A stretch of DNA of 64,000 bases from the NCBI GenBank assembly GCA_032622095.1, contig CP136065.1:155439577-155503576 (forward strand). The letters are read 5' to 3'. The number at the start of each line of letters is the position of its first letter. The stretch's first letter is position 1. The notes beneath the pieces are model-generated. The model saw nothing but the letters and a program-made list of their open reading frames with translations. It searched no databases and was not told where the DNA came from. Below are positions 11,634-23,910 of this stretch, piece by piece. The position numbers and the translations under genes were made by a program. This DNA is from Siphonodentalium dalli. Its lineage: Eukaryota > Mollusca > Scaphopoda > Gadilida > Siphonodentaliidae.

Positions 11634-12110
11634 TTAGAGATTCATTTCGCTATAAATATTGTTAAAAAGATACAATTATATAAAGTACACAGGCCCTATA
11701 TGTACATGTCGATCTGCGTCAAAGTCGTCGAAAGATTTATCAAACACCAAATAAATGGATACAAAATTAAATCTAACAAGATACGTGATATACAAATACA
11801 TATAGTTTTCCTCCCAAGTATGGTACAAAACCGGTATATAATATAAATATATAAAGCAAAATAGGTTTCGTAATTTTTAAACTTACCTTGGATTCCCAAA
11901 TACAAATAGGGTTGTATGAGTACAAGAAGTAGAAATTGTATGTCTGGTGAATATTATGTGGCGCCTATAATTTCAGGACAATGAACTTCGTTAAATTAAT
12001 TAGGATAACTAATTAAGTATCATCGCCTAATTAAGATGTGAACACCGGATGCGGTCTAATGAGCTGGGAACCTGTCCATAGCTTCACCAGCCTCCCCGTC
12101 TCTCGGCTCC
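11634..12110. repeat. E1 block, copy 3 (upstream of gene copy 2)
   Basis: E1 without the GC-rich insert, in the type B version (ATGGTACAAAACCGGTATA in the middle). It leads directly into the promoter of gene copy 2. Confidence 0.7.
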
Positions 12111-12202
12111 AGTATTTCAGTTAATTGGATCACAATCGTCTTCATCTGATTAGTGACACGAGAAAGACACATAGGTTTGAGGGAAATATGTCAAACCTAC
12201 CA

Positions 12203-12243
12203 TAATATATAGTGGTCGAGTATTACTTATGTACTATCATACC
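12203..12243 (+). promoter_or_regulatory. TATA box and initiator of array gene copy 2
   Basis: TAATATATAG at 12203-12212 and TCATACC at 12237-12243. The exon 1 donor TTCAG|GTATGT is at 12320/12321. The initiator differs by one base from the other copies (CATACC against CATACT). Confidence 0.55.
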
Positions 12244-13123
12244 CAGCAGATTAAAACATCTCCACATACACATTCGCAATACATCATCTTAAAGTCTTCA
12301 AATTCGATTTTATCGTTCAGGTATGTTTACATTTTTCACTATATTTTTAAGTTACCGATATCGATCCAACCGCGTATATATTGCTCCGATTTGCTGCATG
12401 GACTTGTGATTCCTCTATTTCGAGAGACTGATTTCGGCGCATGTCTCCAACTTCAATTCCTCATTCGTATTGTCATTCAGAGTACCAGAACAAATTGGTA
12501 TAAACAATATTTATTCCCCAACACAAAACAAGATAAATATTTTAACAAAATGCTAAAGGATGATTATGGGTGATTGGAATGGGATGAGACAACAAGCCTA
12601 TTGTGGCTTTTTTGTAAGTCCTCTCCCAGATCGCTTAAATTTCCCGAAACAAATTATATCTGTATATTTTATTTCGATGTATACACCGCATCTATGGAAT
12701 TAACTCTTTTGGTTTAGACTGAAGACCAGTCATTTGCGGTCAAACTACAACATTCAACCATCAATATATCTAATGAAAAGAGGAAAATTGTGCAAATACT
12801 AACCTCGGTCAGTATATATAGTGAACAGTAATTGAATAATATTCATCTCTTTTTTATTTGTATAATATCGTGGAGATTGTGATTTACTGTATCACAAAAG
12901 GGGCTCACATGCACTTTGAACAAATCCTTATCATTATATGTAAAACTTTGTTCCATGCAAGTTGCGATTATCTTAACCCCTTTCAGAATAATAATACTGC
13001 GGATTCTAATGTTAAACATATTGTCTAAAAAATATGTGCACACGTTTTAAAATGTTTCTGTATATTATAACATTGAAATATGGGCTGAATTTTCAAAGTT
13101 GTTCTATTTTGCATGTTTCAGAT

Positions 13124-13446
13124 ATGGGTAAGCAGGTTGCGTCCACAAAAATCAACAAACAACAGAAAACGTTGCCAGACTACTACAAAATCAGCAAAAA
13201 GTTTAAACCGCAAGCCTCGTCTTCGTTCATGGAGAGTCCAACTAAGATGTCGCCGAGAATGAACAGAGCAATGAAGAGGCTTCCCGACGACCTGTGTGGC
13301 AACGTACCAGTCGCATCCTCAACCGTCATCGACAAACCAGACGACATATCAACCGCATTGTCATCCGGTGTTTCATCAACAAATATGGACAAGTCGTTCT
13401 TTTTCGTTCCCGTTGCGTCGTCAACTCTCAATAGTCGGGATATTCG
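13124..13446 (+). CDS. Array gene copy 2 (type B), truncated by assembly gap
   Basis: The first 107 codons plus two bases of a type B copy, running into the 100-N gap at 13447. The start ATG follows the acceptor GTTTCAG|AT. Over the visible part it differs from copy 4 at one base (His13 to Gln). The break is an assembly gap and not evidence of a pseudogene. The remaining ~122 codons, the 3' end and probably the rest of the unit are missing from the sequence. Confidence 0.7.
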
Positions 13447-13546
13447 NNNNNNNNNNNNNNNNNNNNNNNNNNNNNNNNNNNNNNNNNNNNNNNNNNNNNN
13501 NNNNNNNNNNNNNNNNNNNNNNNNNNNNNNNNNNNNNNNNNNNNNN
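13447..13546. other. Assembly gap (100 N)
   Basis: Exactly 100 N, the conventional placeholder for a gap of unknown size. Left of it is the middle of gene copy 2; right of it is the end of an E2 block that elsewhere lies just upstream of a gene. At least the rest of one unit (several kb) must be missing, and more units could be hidden. Confidence 0.95.
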
Positions 13547-14135
13547 GTCTGTAGGGTGTGCCCAAGACTTTAGTCATGCAAAGAGTAAAATCCAAGATGG
13601 TTGCTGGTGGCCATGATTTTCATCAAAAATCGTTCAAATTCGATAGCTCTTATCTAGATGTAATTTAGAGATTCATTTCGCTATAAATATTGTTAAAAAG
13701 ATACAATTATATAAAGTACACAGGCCCTATATGTACATGTCGATCTGCGTCAAAGTCGTCGAAAGATTTATCAAACACCAAATAAATGGATACAAAATTA
13801 AATCTAACAAGATACGTGATATACAAATACATATAGTTTTCCTCCCAAGTATGGTACAAAACCGGTATATAATATAAATATATAAAGCAAAATAGGTTTC
13901 GTAATTTTTAAACTTACCTTGGATTCCCAAATACAAATAGGGTTGTATGAGTACAAGAAGTAGAAATTGTATGTCTGGTGAATATTATGTGGCGCCTATA
14001 ATTTCAGGACAATGAACTTCGTTAAATTAATTAGGATAACTAATTAAGTATCATCGCCTAATTAAGATGTGAACACCGGATGCGGTCTAATGAGCTGGGA
14101 ACCTGTCCATAGCTTCACCAGCCTCCCCGTCTCTC
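13547..14135. repeat. End of E2 and E1 copy 4 (upstream of gene copy 3)
   Basis: This matches 11519-12107 (type B version) essentially base for base. At about 14140 the sequence switches to the type A version seen at 2690 onward (CCAGTATACGTCAAGTTAAT in place of CCAGTATTTCAGTTAAT). It is a B/A junction. Confidence 0.7.
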
Positions 14136-14236
14136 GGCTCCAGTATACGTCAAGTTAATTGGATCACAATCGTCTTCATCCGATTAGTGACACGAGTAAG
14201 ACACATAGGTTGGAGGGAAATATGTCAAACCTACCA

Positions 14237-14274
14237 TAATATATAGTTGTCCAGTATTACTTTACTATCATACT
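14237..14274 (+). promoter_or_regulatory. TATA box and initiator of array gene copy 3
   Basis: TAATATATAG at 14237-14246 and TCATACT at 14268-14274, likely start at 14270. Four bases between the two are missing compared with copy 1. The exon 1 donor is at 14351/14352. Confidence 0.6.
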
Positions 14275-15155
14275 CAGCAGATTAAAACATCTCCACATAC
14301 ACATTCGCAATACATCATCTTAAAGTCTTCAAATTCGATTTTATCGTTCAGGTATGTTTACATTTTTCACTATATTTTTAAGTTACCGATATCCAACCGC
14401 GTATTATATATTGCTCCGATTTGCTGCATGGACTTATGATTCCTCTATTTCGAGAGACTGATTTCGGCGAATGTTTCCAACTTCAATTCCCCATTCGTAT
14501 TGTCATGCAGAGTACCAGAAACAAATTGGTGTAAACAATATTTATTCCCCAATACAAAACAAGATAAATATTTTAACAAAATGCTAATGGATGATTATGG
14601 GTGATTGGAATGGGATGAGACAACAAGCCTATTGTGGCTTTTTTGTAAGTCCTCTTCCAGATCGCTCAAATTTCCGAAACAAATTATAGCTGTATATGTA
14701 CACCGCATCTATGGAATTAACTCTTTTGGTGTAGACTGAAGACCAGTCATTTTCGGTCAAACTACAACATTCAACCACCAATATATCTAATGAAATGAGG
14801 AAATTGTGCAAATACTAACCTCGGTCAGTATATATAGTGAAAAGTAATTGAATAATATTCATCGCTTTTTTATTTGTATAATATCGTTGAGATTGTGATT
14901 TACTGTATCACAAAAGGGGCTCACATGCACTTTGAACACGGCCATTTTCGTGTATATTAAAGTCCTTATCATTATGTAAAAATTTGTTCCATGCAAGTTG
15001 TGATTATCTTAACCCCTTTCAGAATAATAATATACTGTGGATTCTAATGTTAAACATATTGTCTAAACAATATGTGCACACCTTTAAAATGTTTCTGTAT
15101 AACATTGAAATATGGGCTCAATTTTCAAAGTTGTTTTATTTTGCATGTTTCAGAT

Positions 15156-15845
15156 ATGGGTAAGCAGGTTGCGTTCACAAAAATCAACAAACATAAGAAA
15201 ACGTTGCCAGACTACCACAAAATCAGCAAAAAGTTTAAACCGCAAGCCTCGTCTTCGTTCATGGAGAGTCCAACTAAGATGTCGCCGAGAATGAACAGAG
15301 CAATGAAGAGGCTTCCCGACGACCTGTGTGCCAACGTACCAGTCGCATCATCAACCGTCATCGACAAACCAGACGACATCTCAACCGCGTTGTCATCCGG
15401 GGTTTCATCAACAAATATGGACAAGTCGTTCTTTTTCGTTCCCGTTGCGTCGTCAACTCTCAATAGTCGAGATATTCGTGCACGGATTGCGTGTCAAGGT
15501 CAGACTAGAGCTGAACTCACCAAAGCTTCATCCAAGAAGTGCGGCAAAAAACTTCGGGAAAAACTCTACACACCTATGAAGAAATCATTCAGCAAAGGTT
15601 TCAGGACGTCAACGATTCTGTACAGCAGCATAAAAAATGTGTATCTAAAGAGACATTCCACTCCAAAAACAAGAGATATGCCACCAGCAGTGATTTTCAA
15701 CTCTGTCGTGTCAAATGGTGAAAGTTCTTTGGACTTTGAAGAAATAAGCAATCGAATATACGACGACACGATCTTTAAGAAAATTACTGATCTAAACGCT
15801 TCTCTGGAGAAACACATGAAAGCTGATTTCGCGACGAAATCGTGA
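15156..15845 (+). CDS. Array gene copy 3 (type A), uncharacterised Ser/Lys-rich protein, 229 aa
   Basis: The protein is identical to copy 1. In 690 bases the only differences are one silent change (CTA to CTT, Leu133) and TGA in place of TAA. Gene structure is the same: acceptor at 15151-15153, start two bases later, AATAAA at 16206-16211. The 3' flank also matches copy 1 closely for about 1.9 kb, so copies 1 and 3 come from a recent duplication or have been homogenised. See copy 1 for motifs. Confidence 0.75.
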   Translation: MGKQVAFTKINKHKKTLPDYHKISKKFKPQASSSFMESPTKMSPRMNRAMKRLPDDLCANVPVASSTVIDKPDDISTALSSGVSSTNMDKSFFFVPVASSTLNSRDIRARIACQGQTRAELTKASSKKCGKKLREKLYTPMKKSFSKGFRTSTILYSSIKNVYLKRHSTPKTRDMPPAVIFNSVVSNGESSLDFEEISNRIYDDTIFKKITDLNASLEKHMKADFATKS

Positions 15846-16205
15846 ACAGTTCTTGTTAGTTAGGATGGATTGTGAATTAAGATAATTGATTCCAATGCAT
15901 AAGCCGTACCTTCGTGTATATATGTATATGTGATTCAATATGTTCGAACATGGAACGGTGTTTGGATGGATGACGTATGAATCACGGATTATATAATCCT
16001 ACTTTTAGACCCATATTATATAACAATTGATCGCGTACGTCAGCTTATTACATATAGGAAGTTGTATATTCGTTTTGTGAAATATAATATTGAATTGTAA
16101 ATTCATGCCACTTGTAAATTCCAATTGTAAAAAAAACAATAACTTATTTGTACAATTTTTGTCAGTTATCGGTGATTTTTTATCACTATCTGTTATATTT
16201 TTGAC

Positions 16206-16211
16206 AATAAA
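16206..16211 (+). terminator. Polyadenylation signal of array gene copy 3
   Basis: AATAAA in the same context and at the same distance after the stop as in copy 1. Confidence 0.6.
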
Positions 16212-16479
16212 TCATTATTACGAAATATTATTTCTAATAAGTTATAGTATGCCGTGTACCATGCACTGGGGCTTGCTATAGAGCGGAGGGTTTTCATTGA
16301 TGGGGGTCCAAACTTCGACTTTCCAACGGCACACGCACGTCCTCCCCACCCCAACCGAACCAGACCAAATTCACTATACTATGCGTGGGAATTGTTCGAA
16401 ATATTTTAACTGTTAATAATTTGAGTCTAAAAATTAAGTGAAAATCTTGGCCCAAAATTTCCCAAATACTGACTTTACA

Positions 16480-17290
16480 TAAAGTGGTTCCCATACGGAG
16501 TTTGGTGAAGATCGGATGATTATGTGAGTAATGTGACCCGTATATATAGGGTGTGCCAAAGGAATTAGTCATACAAAGAGTAAAACCAAAGATGGTTACT
16601 GGCGGCCATGTTTTTCAACGAAATTCGGAAAGATTTGATGACTCCCATCTATAGTTGTCACCCAAAGAAGCGATATGAAGTTTGGTGAGATCGGATGAGT
16701 GATGTAATCTGTAGGGTGTACGTGCCATGCCAGGATTTAGTCACACATAGAGTGTGGCTGCCGGCGGTCATGTTTTTCAGTGAAAATTGTTCTAATTCGA
16801 TGGTTCCCATTTAGAGGTGATAATAAAATTGCCTGCACATTTTCAAAACAATTTTCCAATAAATGCGGGCTGCAGGCTGTGCCGATGGATTCCATATTTG
16901 AAATCCATGATGGATGATGGAGACCATGTTTTTAACGAATTTCGGAAAAAAATTATGGCTCCCATCTGTAAATCACCCCGAAGATCCATATCAAGTTTGG
17001 TGACGATGGGATGAGGATGTGACCCGTAGGGTGTGCCAAAGGCTTATACAAAGAGTAAAATCAAAGATGGTTGCTGGTGGCCATGTGTTTCAACGAAATT
17101 TGGGAAAATGTAATGGCTCCTATCTATATAGTTGTCACCCAACAGATCCATATGAAGTTTGGTGACGATTGGATGAGGGATGTGGTCTGCAGGGTGTGCC
17201 AAAGAATTTAGTCATGCAAAGAGTAAAATCGAAGATGGTTGCCGGTGGCCATGATTTTCATCAAAAATCGTTCAAATTCGATAGCTCTTA
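16480..17290. repeat. E2 tandem repeat array after gene copy 3
   Basis: Counterpart of 5020-5805, with the ~40 bases near 16608-16650 that copy 1 lacks. Same ~170 bp period and AAGATGG...GGCCATG core. Confidence 0.75.
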
Positions 17291-17293
17291 TCT

Positions 17294-17798
17294 AATTTAG
17301 AGATTCATTTCGCTATAAATATTGTTAAAAAGATACAATTATATAATGTATATAGGCCCTATATATATGTGCATGCCGATCTGCGTCAAAGTCGTCGAAA
17401 AATTTATCAAACACCAAATAAATGGATACAAAATTAAATCTAACAAGATATGTGATATACAAATATATATAGTTTTCCTCCCAAGTATGGTATATAATCT
17501 GTCGAAAATCGACACTTCGGGCAAGCGGCGCGAAACAGGCGGTCCGAGGCAAGCAACCGCCCTCGCGTCCGCGGTTTCCCACTCTTTGGGCGAAAAGCGG
17601 GAACGAGAAATCTCGATATTGTCGACAATACCGGTATATAATCTAAATATATAAAGCAAAATAGGTTTCGTAATTTTAAAACTTACCTTGGATTCCCAAA
17701 AATAAATAGGGTTGTATGAGTGAGTACATGAAGTAGAAATTATAAGCCTGATGAATATTATGTGGCGCCTATAATTGCAGGACAATGAACTTCATTAA
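17294..17798. repeat. E1 block, copy 5 (gene-less, with GC-rich insert)
   Basis: Near-identical to 5811-6305, including the GC-rich insert (about 17495-17618). No promoter or gene follows. A 367-bp insertion begins at its right end. Confidence 0.7.
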
Positions 17799-18169
17799 AG
17801 TGATGTGAAACACTCCGGTTGGGTGATCAAATAGAAATGGAGAATAATCTTGCTCAAAGTAGTTATTTTTACGAATTTTAATCCAAATTGACAACACACA
17901 CCGTCATTCTAATATATTAATTAAATGCAATGACTCTCGATGGCCAAATCATTTGTGTGTGTTTATCGTCGATAGTTGCGTCCCGAATCGGGATGTAAAT
18001 ATTTACAATTGAGCGTAGTTCAGACGATGTTTTCTATGGAGTGGTATGGTCAATTTCTTTGAAATTTTCGGCTATGTTAGTACAATGCTACATTCCCCAA
18101 GTTGGCATAACGCCTGAGTACTAACTTATCAGTTTCACGCACTCGAACAAGTCCATAATATGTCTTTAA
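17795..18169. mobile_element. TTAA-flanked insertion between E1 and spacer
   Basis: Compared with 6300-6315, this unit carries an extra segment (17799-18165) between two TTAA tetramers (17795-17798 and 18166-18169), where the empty site at about 6307 has one. A single TTAA duplicated on insertion is the piggyBac-type signature. Terminal inverted similarity is weak (both ends begin AG after TTAA). A microhomology deletion in the other unit would look the same. Confidence 0.45.
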
Positions 18170-19319
18170 ACTCACAAGTTTGGAGTTTGGGATGATAGCC
18201 GGGAAGATTTGAAGGGGCCGTCAACCCTCTCCTACAATCCACTTTTGAATGCCGTAATTCCGCTGAAGGGCGTTTATAGGGTTTGTGAGATTGATATATG
18301 CCCATGCACAGTAGGTGTTTGCCTACTGTCCATGGGGTGGATGCCACCAAAACAAGAAGCAAAGTCACACCCCATTCCGAACCAGGACCGGCGGAGAAGA
18401 CTTACCTTGATTTATCTGTGTTGGTTTTGTGCGTTGATATGTAAATATATTGTTTCGAGTTGTGAATAGTTGTACATAATGTCCTATTTAGTGCTTGCAT
18501 GGACTCCAGTTGCCTTCGTCTGTTGTATTCCGTGCTTGTACTACGGGCTCAACTCTAGGAAGAGGGTGCAATGCCAGTCGGTTGACTTAATGTCGGTTGG
18601 GGCTTCTTAACTCTCGATGGTACAATGCCCGCCTTCCACTCCTGTGTGAGTGTCAGAACCCGTTGGCCTGGTTGTGTAGTGCAGTCGCAGACGAGGAAGC
18701 AGCTGATACCAGACTATGATGGTTGGTGTGTCTCTGAAGGTTTGGATTGCCAAGTAGTGTTTGTAAATATTATGTCCCACCCGTCCTCCCCTGAGCATGG
18801 GCGCGGGTGAAAGCGTGTATTTGCAAATTTGTATATGTGGTTGTTAGTAATGTTGAGAGAGATAATTATTCGACAGCTTATACTACGGACACGACAAGCG
18901 TATCTATATGCCACCCGATGACAGTCATCAGCGCCCAAGGAGCCATATAGGGCCTGAGCCCGCTACCCTAGGTGTTCATATTATTGTTAGTCTTGTTAGG
19001 CGGTCGATATTGCGGATTTTGCATGAAATGGGTTAGTAGTAGAAGTTGTAGTAGGGCGCGAAGCGCCCAGGATGGTCGAAAAGATCGAGAGAACTTCTCC
19101 TTCACCCTCTAGTAGTACGAGATGGGTTGTTTATACTGAGTGCTAGCATTGGACTTTATTGAGGACTTGCATTACTGCAGGGGGGCGTGGCCAATCCACT
19201 ATGTTAGCCTGCCGATGGTCAGTACGTACCAAAGAGCCCTTTGAAACATAATTGATAATTACCTGTATTCTAGGCGGGGATGACTGGTAGAATGACCTGT
19301 TTGGGGTGTTGTTCCGTGT
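18170..19319. repeat. Unit spacer, second copy
   Basis: Near-identical to 6306-7456, with scattered substitutions. No recognisable gene. Confidence 0.4.
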
Positions 19320-22300
19320 GTATAGCTGGAAGAGAGTTTGATTATTATACTTACCATCCGTGTGACTGTACTTTGTTAATAACCTGATCGACCTCGCGTT
19401 TTTTGTTGAGTTCTGTGAGATAAGTCTATTTGTTAATTTGTTTTTGGAAAGTGTTTATTAAATTTGGGAAGTGTGGTGTAACCCTTGAGGGGGATTATTC
19501 CGGCATAGCAGAGAACCATCCCTGAACTCGCCGGTCTGGTTTTTATGTTTTGATTTTGGTCAGTAGTGTTTTCCCGAGTTCTAGTTCGTCGATTATGGTG
19601 CTGCATTGTAGTCTCATTAGACTGTTTGCTGCTAGAGTTTGTAGTCTAACATGGATTGGGGGTATGTCGGCTGTATTATGTAATGTCCTGATGGGGGTTC
19701 GTGTATTTTCTTGAAGTGCCATTCTTAATGTTTTGTTTTGGATTATTGGAGTTTGTTAAGTGTAGATTTGGGTAGATCGGCTGTGATAATGGCCCCTTAT
19801 TCCACGATTGGACGTATAAATTGCTTATATAGCTTAATCAGGGTTTCTGGATTGAGTCCCCATGATGTGCCCCTGAGCATCCTTAATAGCCCAATTCTTT
19901 GATAGACCCTTGTTGAGTTGTTTTTAATGTGAGAATGGAAAGATAGTTTTTGGTCAAGAGTTATGCCCAGGAGAGTTGCCTCCTGGGTTTGTTCGAAAGT
20001 TTCCCCATAGATGGACAAATTAAGTTTGTATTTGGTATATTTTCTGCTAAAGAGGATTAATTGATTTTTTTTGGCGTTCAGTTTGATGCGCCATTTGGAA
20101 CACCACCCTTCCAGGTCGTTGTGTTGTTTTTATAATCCAGCGTTTTGGCCCCCCCCCCCCCCCCCATGTGGTCCAAAGGCCCAGGTCATCGGCGAATTGT
20201 GATATTTGTATGTTGTGTAGTGGATTGTTGGGTATGTCGTTGACGTATATTAAGAAAAGTAACTGACTTGAGACGGACCCCTGGGCGTACCAGCTTTAAG
20301 GTTGACACTGTCTGAAATTTCTTCCCCGACCCTTACTTTGATAGATCTTTGCATGAGAAATGAGGAGATGAGTTTTAACATTTTAGTGGGGATGTCAGTT
20401 GTTGTTTTGAGTTTGTATCTAAGGCCGTGGTGCCATACTGAGTCGAAGGCCTTTTCTGCATCCAATAACATGGCGCCCCCTCACAGTCCCGGTCCATTGC
20501 TGTGCGCATATCTTCTACTATCCTGTAAATATGTTCGGTTCCCTCTTTGCCTTTACGATATGCACGTTGAAATTTGTTGAAAAAGTGTTGATTCTCTAGG
20601 TGGGCTAATATTCTGGTGCTGATGATTCGTTCGAAAAGTTTTCCCAAACATTGAAGTAAGCTAATGGGTCTAAAATTTGTAGCTATTTTGTGGTCTTTGC
20701 CTGGTTTTGGAATCATAACCCCTATAGCGTATTTCCACGATTTGGGGAAGTAGCCGTGCTATGTTGTAAACAATTGTTGTATGTAAGTTCTAGTCTGTCG
20801 AACAATGATTTTGGGTCCTGTTTGATTATTCCAAATTTTAATTCGTCATCACCCGGTGCTTTGTTTGGTTTGGCGCGCTTAAGGCAGTCTTGGATTTCTT
20901 GTGGTGTAATGGGCGTTACCAATGTGTGTTTGTCGTCTGCCTCAGATATGGGTGATTTTAAGTGTACGAATGTGTGTTTGTTTTGTCTTACATATTCAAT
21001 TACCTCTTTTCTGAACTTTTCGCTGAATTGGTCCCCTGTGTGGGTTTTGTGTATATTTTGGAGTGACGTCGCAAAATGTTTAGCTTTGTCTATGTTGTTT
21101 GTGAATGATTCTTTGTTTTCGTCTTTAAGTGATTTGTCGCTGTTATTTGAGGTGGCTTGGCTGGTTAAGACTTTGAATGTTTTCCAGAAGTTACCATCTA
21201 ATTGTCTTTCCCCGAGTTCAGTAGTTACGGGCCCTTTCCCAAAATTTCCCTTTTTTCCCGTTTAACTCCTTTGTTTACTTGTCTTGTCAAGTTGTTGTAC
21301 ATGGTTCTGTATTCGATGTCCTTGGGGTGTTTTTGCATTAGTCTGCATGTTTTGCGTTTGAGGTGAATTAATTCTAATGTTTCCCGTGATACTCTCTATT
21401 TGTTCTTTTTTTGGGCAAATGGCAATGTCAATGGTATCCTTAATAATGTCAGATATCGATTTGGCTGCCATTTCGATGTCATTTGGAGTGTTAATTTCTG
21501 TATTGTCAATGTTTAAGTTAATGAGTTCCCTAAATTTGCCCCAATCTGCATTTCTAAGGTTTCTTTTGAGTATATCTTTGTTGTGTTGTGGTTTAGCATT
21601 TGTTATTTAGAGTTCGACTGGATAGTGGTCACTCCCTATATCAAATCCTATCTTGCATTTATGTATTGTTTTTGCGATTGGTGGAGTGGCTATGGCGTAG
21701 TCTAACATATCCCATGAGTTGGTCCCTATGTCGTGGTGAGTCGCGATGCCTTTGTTGTTGAGTAGTATTAGTTCTTGGTCTTCGATTATGTTGAAAAGTG
21801 CGTCCCCGTAGGGATTAGTTTTGCTGCATTTGTAAATAATGTGTTTTGCGTTAAGGTCTCCCAGAAAGATGCAGTTTTTGAATTTGTCTGTAAAATATTT
21901 GAACGTTGAAAGTTGAGGGGGAGTTTTGCACGGTGGTATACGTATATAGGGAGATTATAGCAGTTTTTCTGTTGCTGCATGATGTTTGTTTCTATTGCTA
22001 TGATTTCGTCTTTAAGTTGTAATGTGTTGATGGTGGTGTATTTTCTGTGGTGCCTTACTAGTATTGCGACCCCACCCCCGCGGAGGATCTGTCCTTTCTA
22101 TGTGTGTTAAAGCCGTGAAATGAACATTTTATGTCGTTGCCTAGTTTTGTTTCGTTGACTCTGAGTATGTCTATTTTGTTTTCTTCTACATATTCTACTA
22201 GTTCTTGTTTACGGGTCCTAATGCTGTTCGCGTTTATGTGTGCTATGCTAAGGTTGCTTTGTGTTGCCATTGGAAAGTTTAGGTTGTTGGTGGGTTAATT

Positions 22301-22474
22301 TACTGGATATTGTAGTTGTTTCAGTCTACTTGCTTTGTTCTTTAATGTTCATGTCGTGGAATTGCATTAGGCCTGTTGTTATGTTTGTTTTGTAGTACTT
22401 GTTTACATTGTTTTGTATTGTTTCCATAATTCTGCTGTCTGCTTGTTCGGCGTGTAGGTACCTAAGTTTGTGCG
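19320..22474 (-). mobile_element. Decayed Jockey-like non-LTR retrotransposon, copy 2
   Basis: Same minus-strand pieces as copy 1: endonuclease start at 22270, reverse-transcriptase blocks 20716-20250, C-terminal part 20018-19797. It shares the frameshifts of copy 1. Its right end is cut at 22474, about 350 bases short of copies 1 and 3, and replaced by a 95-bp module also found at 26935 and 35345. The poly-C run at about 20149-20165 is longer than in copy 1. Confidence 0.85.
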
Positions 22475-22569
22475 AAGGCGCATCCACACAACCACGTCTT
22501 TATACAAAACTGTTCTATCGTGAAAAAGGTTCGATATATTATATATGCAACAATAAATACAATGATATC
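22475..22569. repeat. 95-bp array module
   Basis: It begins AAGGCGCATCCACACAACCA and ends AATGATATCAAG. The same module occurs at about 26933-27030 and 35344-35440, downstream of gene copies 4 and 5. Here it joins the broken LINE to the GA tract, which suggests rearrangement between units. Confidence 0.65.
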
Positions 22570-22667
22570 AAGAGAGAGAGAGAGAACAGAGAGAGAGATA
22601 GAGCGGGAGAGGGAGAGGGAGGGAGAGGGAGAGAGAGAGAGAGGGAGAGGGAGAGAGAGCGAGAGAG

Positions 22668-22719
<52 letters not shown>
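22570..22719. repeat. GA polypurine tract, copy 2 (150 bp)
   Basis: Same core as copy 1 but shorter. It is followed by the same TCACGCATATAG start of E2. Confidence 0.95.
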
Positions 22720-22722
<3 letters not shown>

Positions 22723-23300
22723 CGCATATAGTTAAATCCAAGATGGCTGCCGGCGGTCATGTTTTTGAGCGAAAATTGTTCAAATTCGATGGTTCCCATT
22801 TAGAGGTGATAATAAACTTGCCTGCGCATTTACAAAACAATTCTCCAATAAATGCGGACTACAGGCTGTGCCTGCCGATGTATTCCATATTTGAAATCCA
22901 TGATGGATGCTGGAGACCATGTTTTAAACGAATTTCGGAAAACAAGTATGGCTCCCATCTCGAGGTCACCCCGAAGATCCATATCAAGCTTGTGACGATG
23001 GGATGAGGATGTGACCCGTAGGGTGCATGCGCCAAAGGCTTATACAAAGAGTAAAATCAAAGATGGTTGCTGGTGGCCATGTGTTTCAACGAAATTTGGG
23101 AAAATGTAATGGCTCCTATCTATATATAGTTGTCACCCAACAGATGCATATGAAGTTTGGTGACGATTGGATGAGGGATGTGGTCTGTAGGGTGTGCCCA
23201 AGACTTTAGTCATGCAAAGAGTAAAATCCAAGATGGTTGCTGGTGGCCATGATTTTCATCAAAAATCGTTCAAATTCGATAGCTCTTATCTAGATGTAAT
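22720..23300. repeat. E2 tandem repeat array upstream of gene copy 4
   Basis: Near-identical to 11053-11630. Confidence 0.75.
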
Positions 23301-23775
23301 TTAGAGATTCATTTCGCTATAAATATTGTTAAAAAGATACAATTATATAAAGTACACAGGCCCTATATGTACATGTCGATCTGCGTCAAAGTCGTCGAAA
23401 GATTTATCAAACACCAAATAAATGGATACAAAATTAAATCTAACAAGATACGTGATATACAAATACATATAGTTTTCCTCCCAAGTATGGTACAAAACCG
23501 GTATATAATATAAATATATAAAGCAAAATAGGTTTCGTAATTTTTAAACTTACCTTGGATTCCCAAATACAAATAGGGTTGTATGAGTACAAGAAGTAGA
23601 AATTGTATGTCTGGTGAATATTATGTGGCGCCTATAATTTCAGGACAATGAACTTCGTTAAATTAATTAGGATAACTAATTAAGTATCATCGCCTAATTA
23701 AGATGTGAACACCGGATGCGGTCTAATGAGCTGGGAACCTGTCCATAGCTTCACCAGCCTCCCCGTCTCTCGGCT
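23301..23775. repeat. E1 block, copy 6 (upstream of gene copy 4)
   Basis: Type B version, near-identical to 11634-12110, without the GC-rich insert. Confidence 0.7.
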
Positions 23776-23869
23776 CCAGTATTTCAGTTAATTGGATCAC
23801 AATCGTCTTCATCTGATTAGTGACACGAGAAAGACACATAGGTTTGAGGGAAATATGTCAAACCTACCA

Positions 23870-23910
23870 TAATATATAGTGGTCGAGTATTACTTATGTA
23901 CTATCATACT
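23870..23910 (+). promoter_or_regulatory. TATA box and initiator of array gene copy 4
   Basis: TAATATATAG at 23870-23879 and TCATACT at 23904-23910, likely start at 23906. Exon 1 donor at 23987/23988. Confidence 0.6.

Noticed and set aside
12229-12573. 114-codon frame overlapping exon 1 and the intron of copies 2 and 4
   Set aside because: It crosses the conserved donor at 12321 and is disrupted in type A units.
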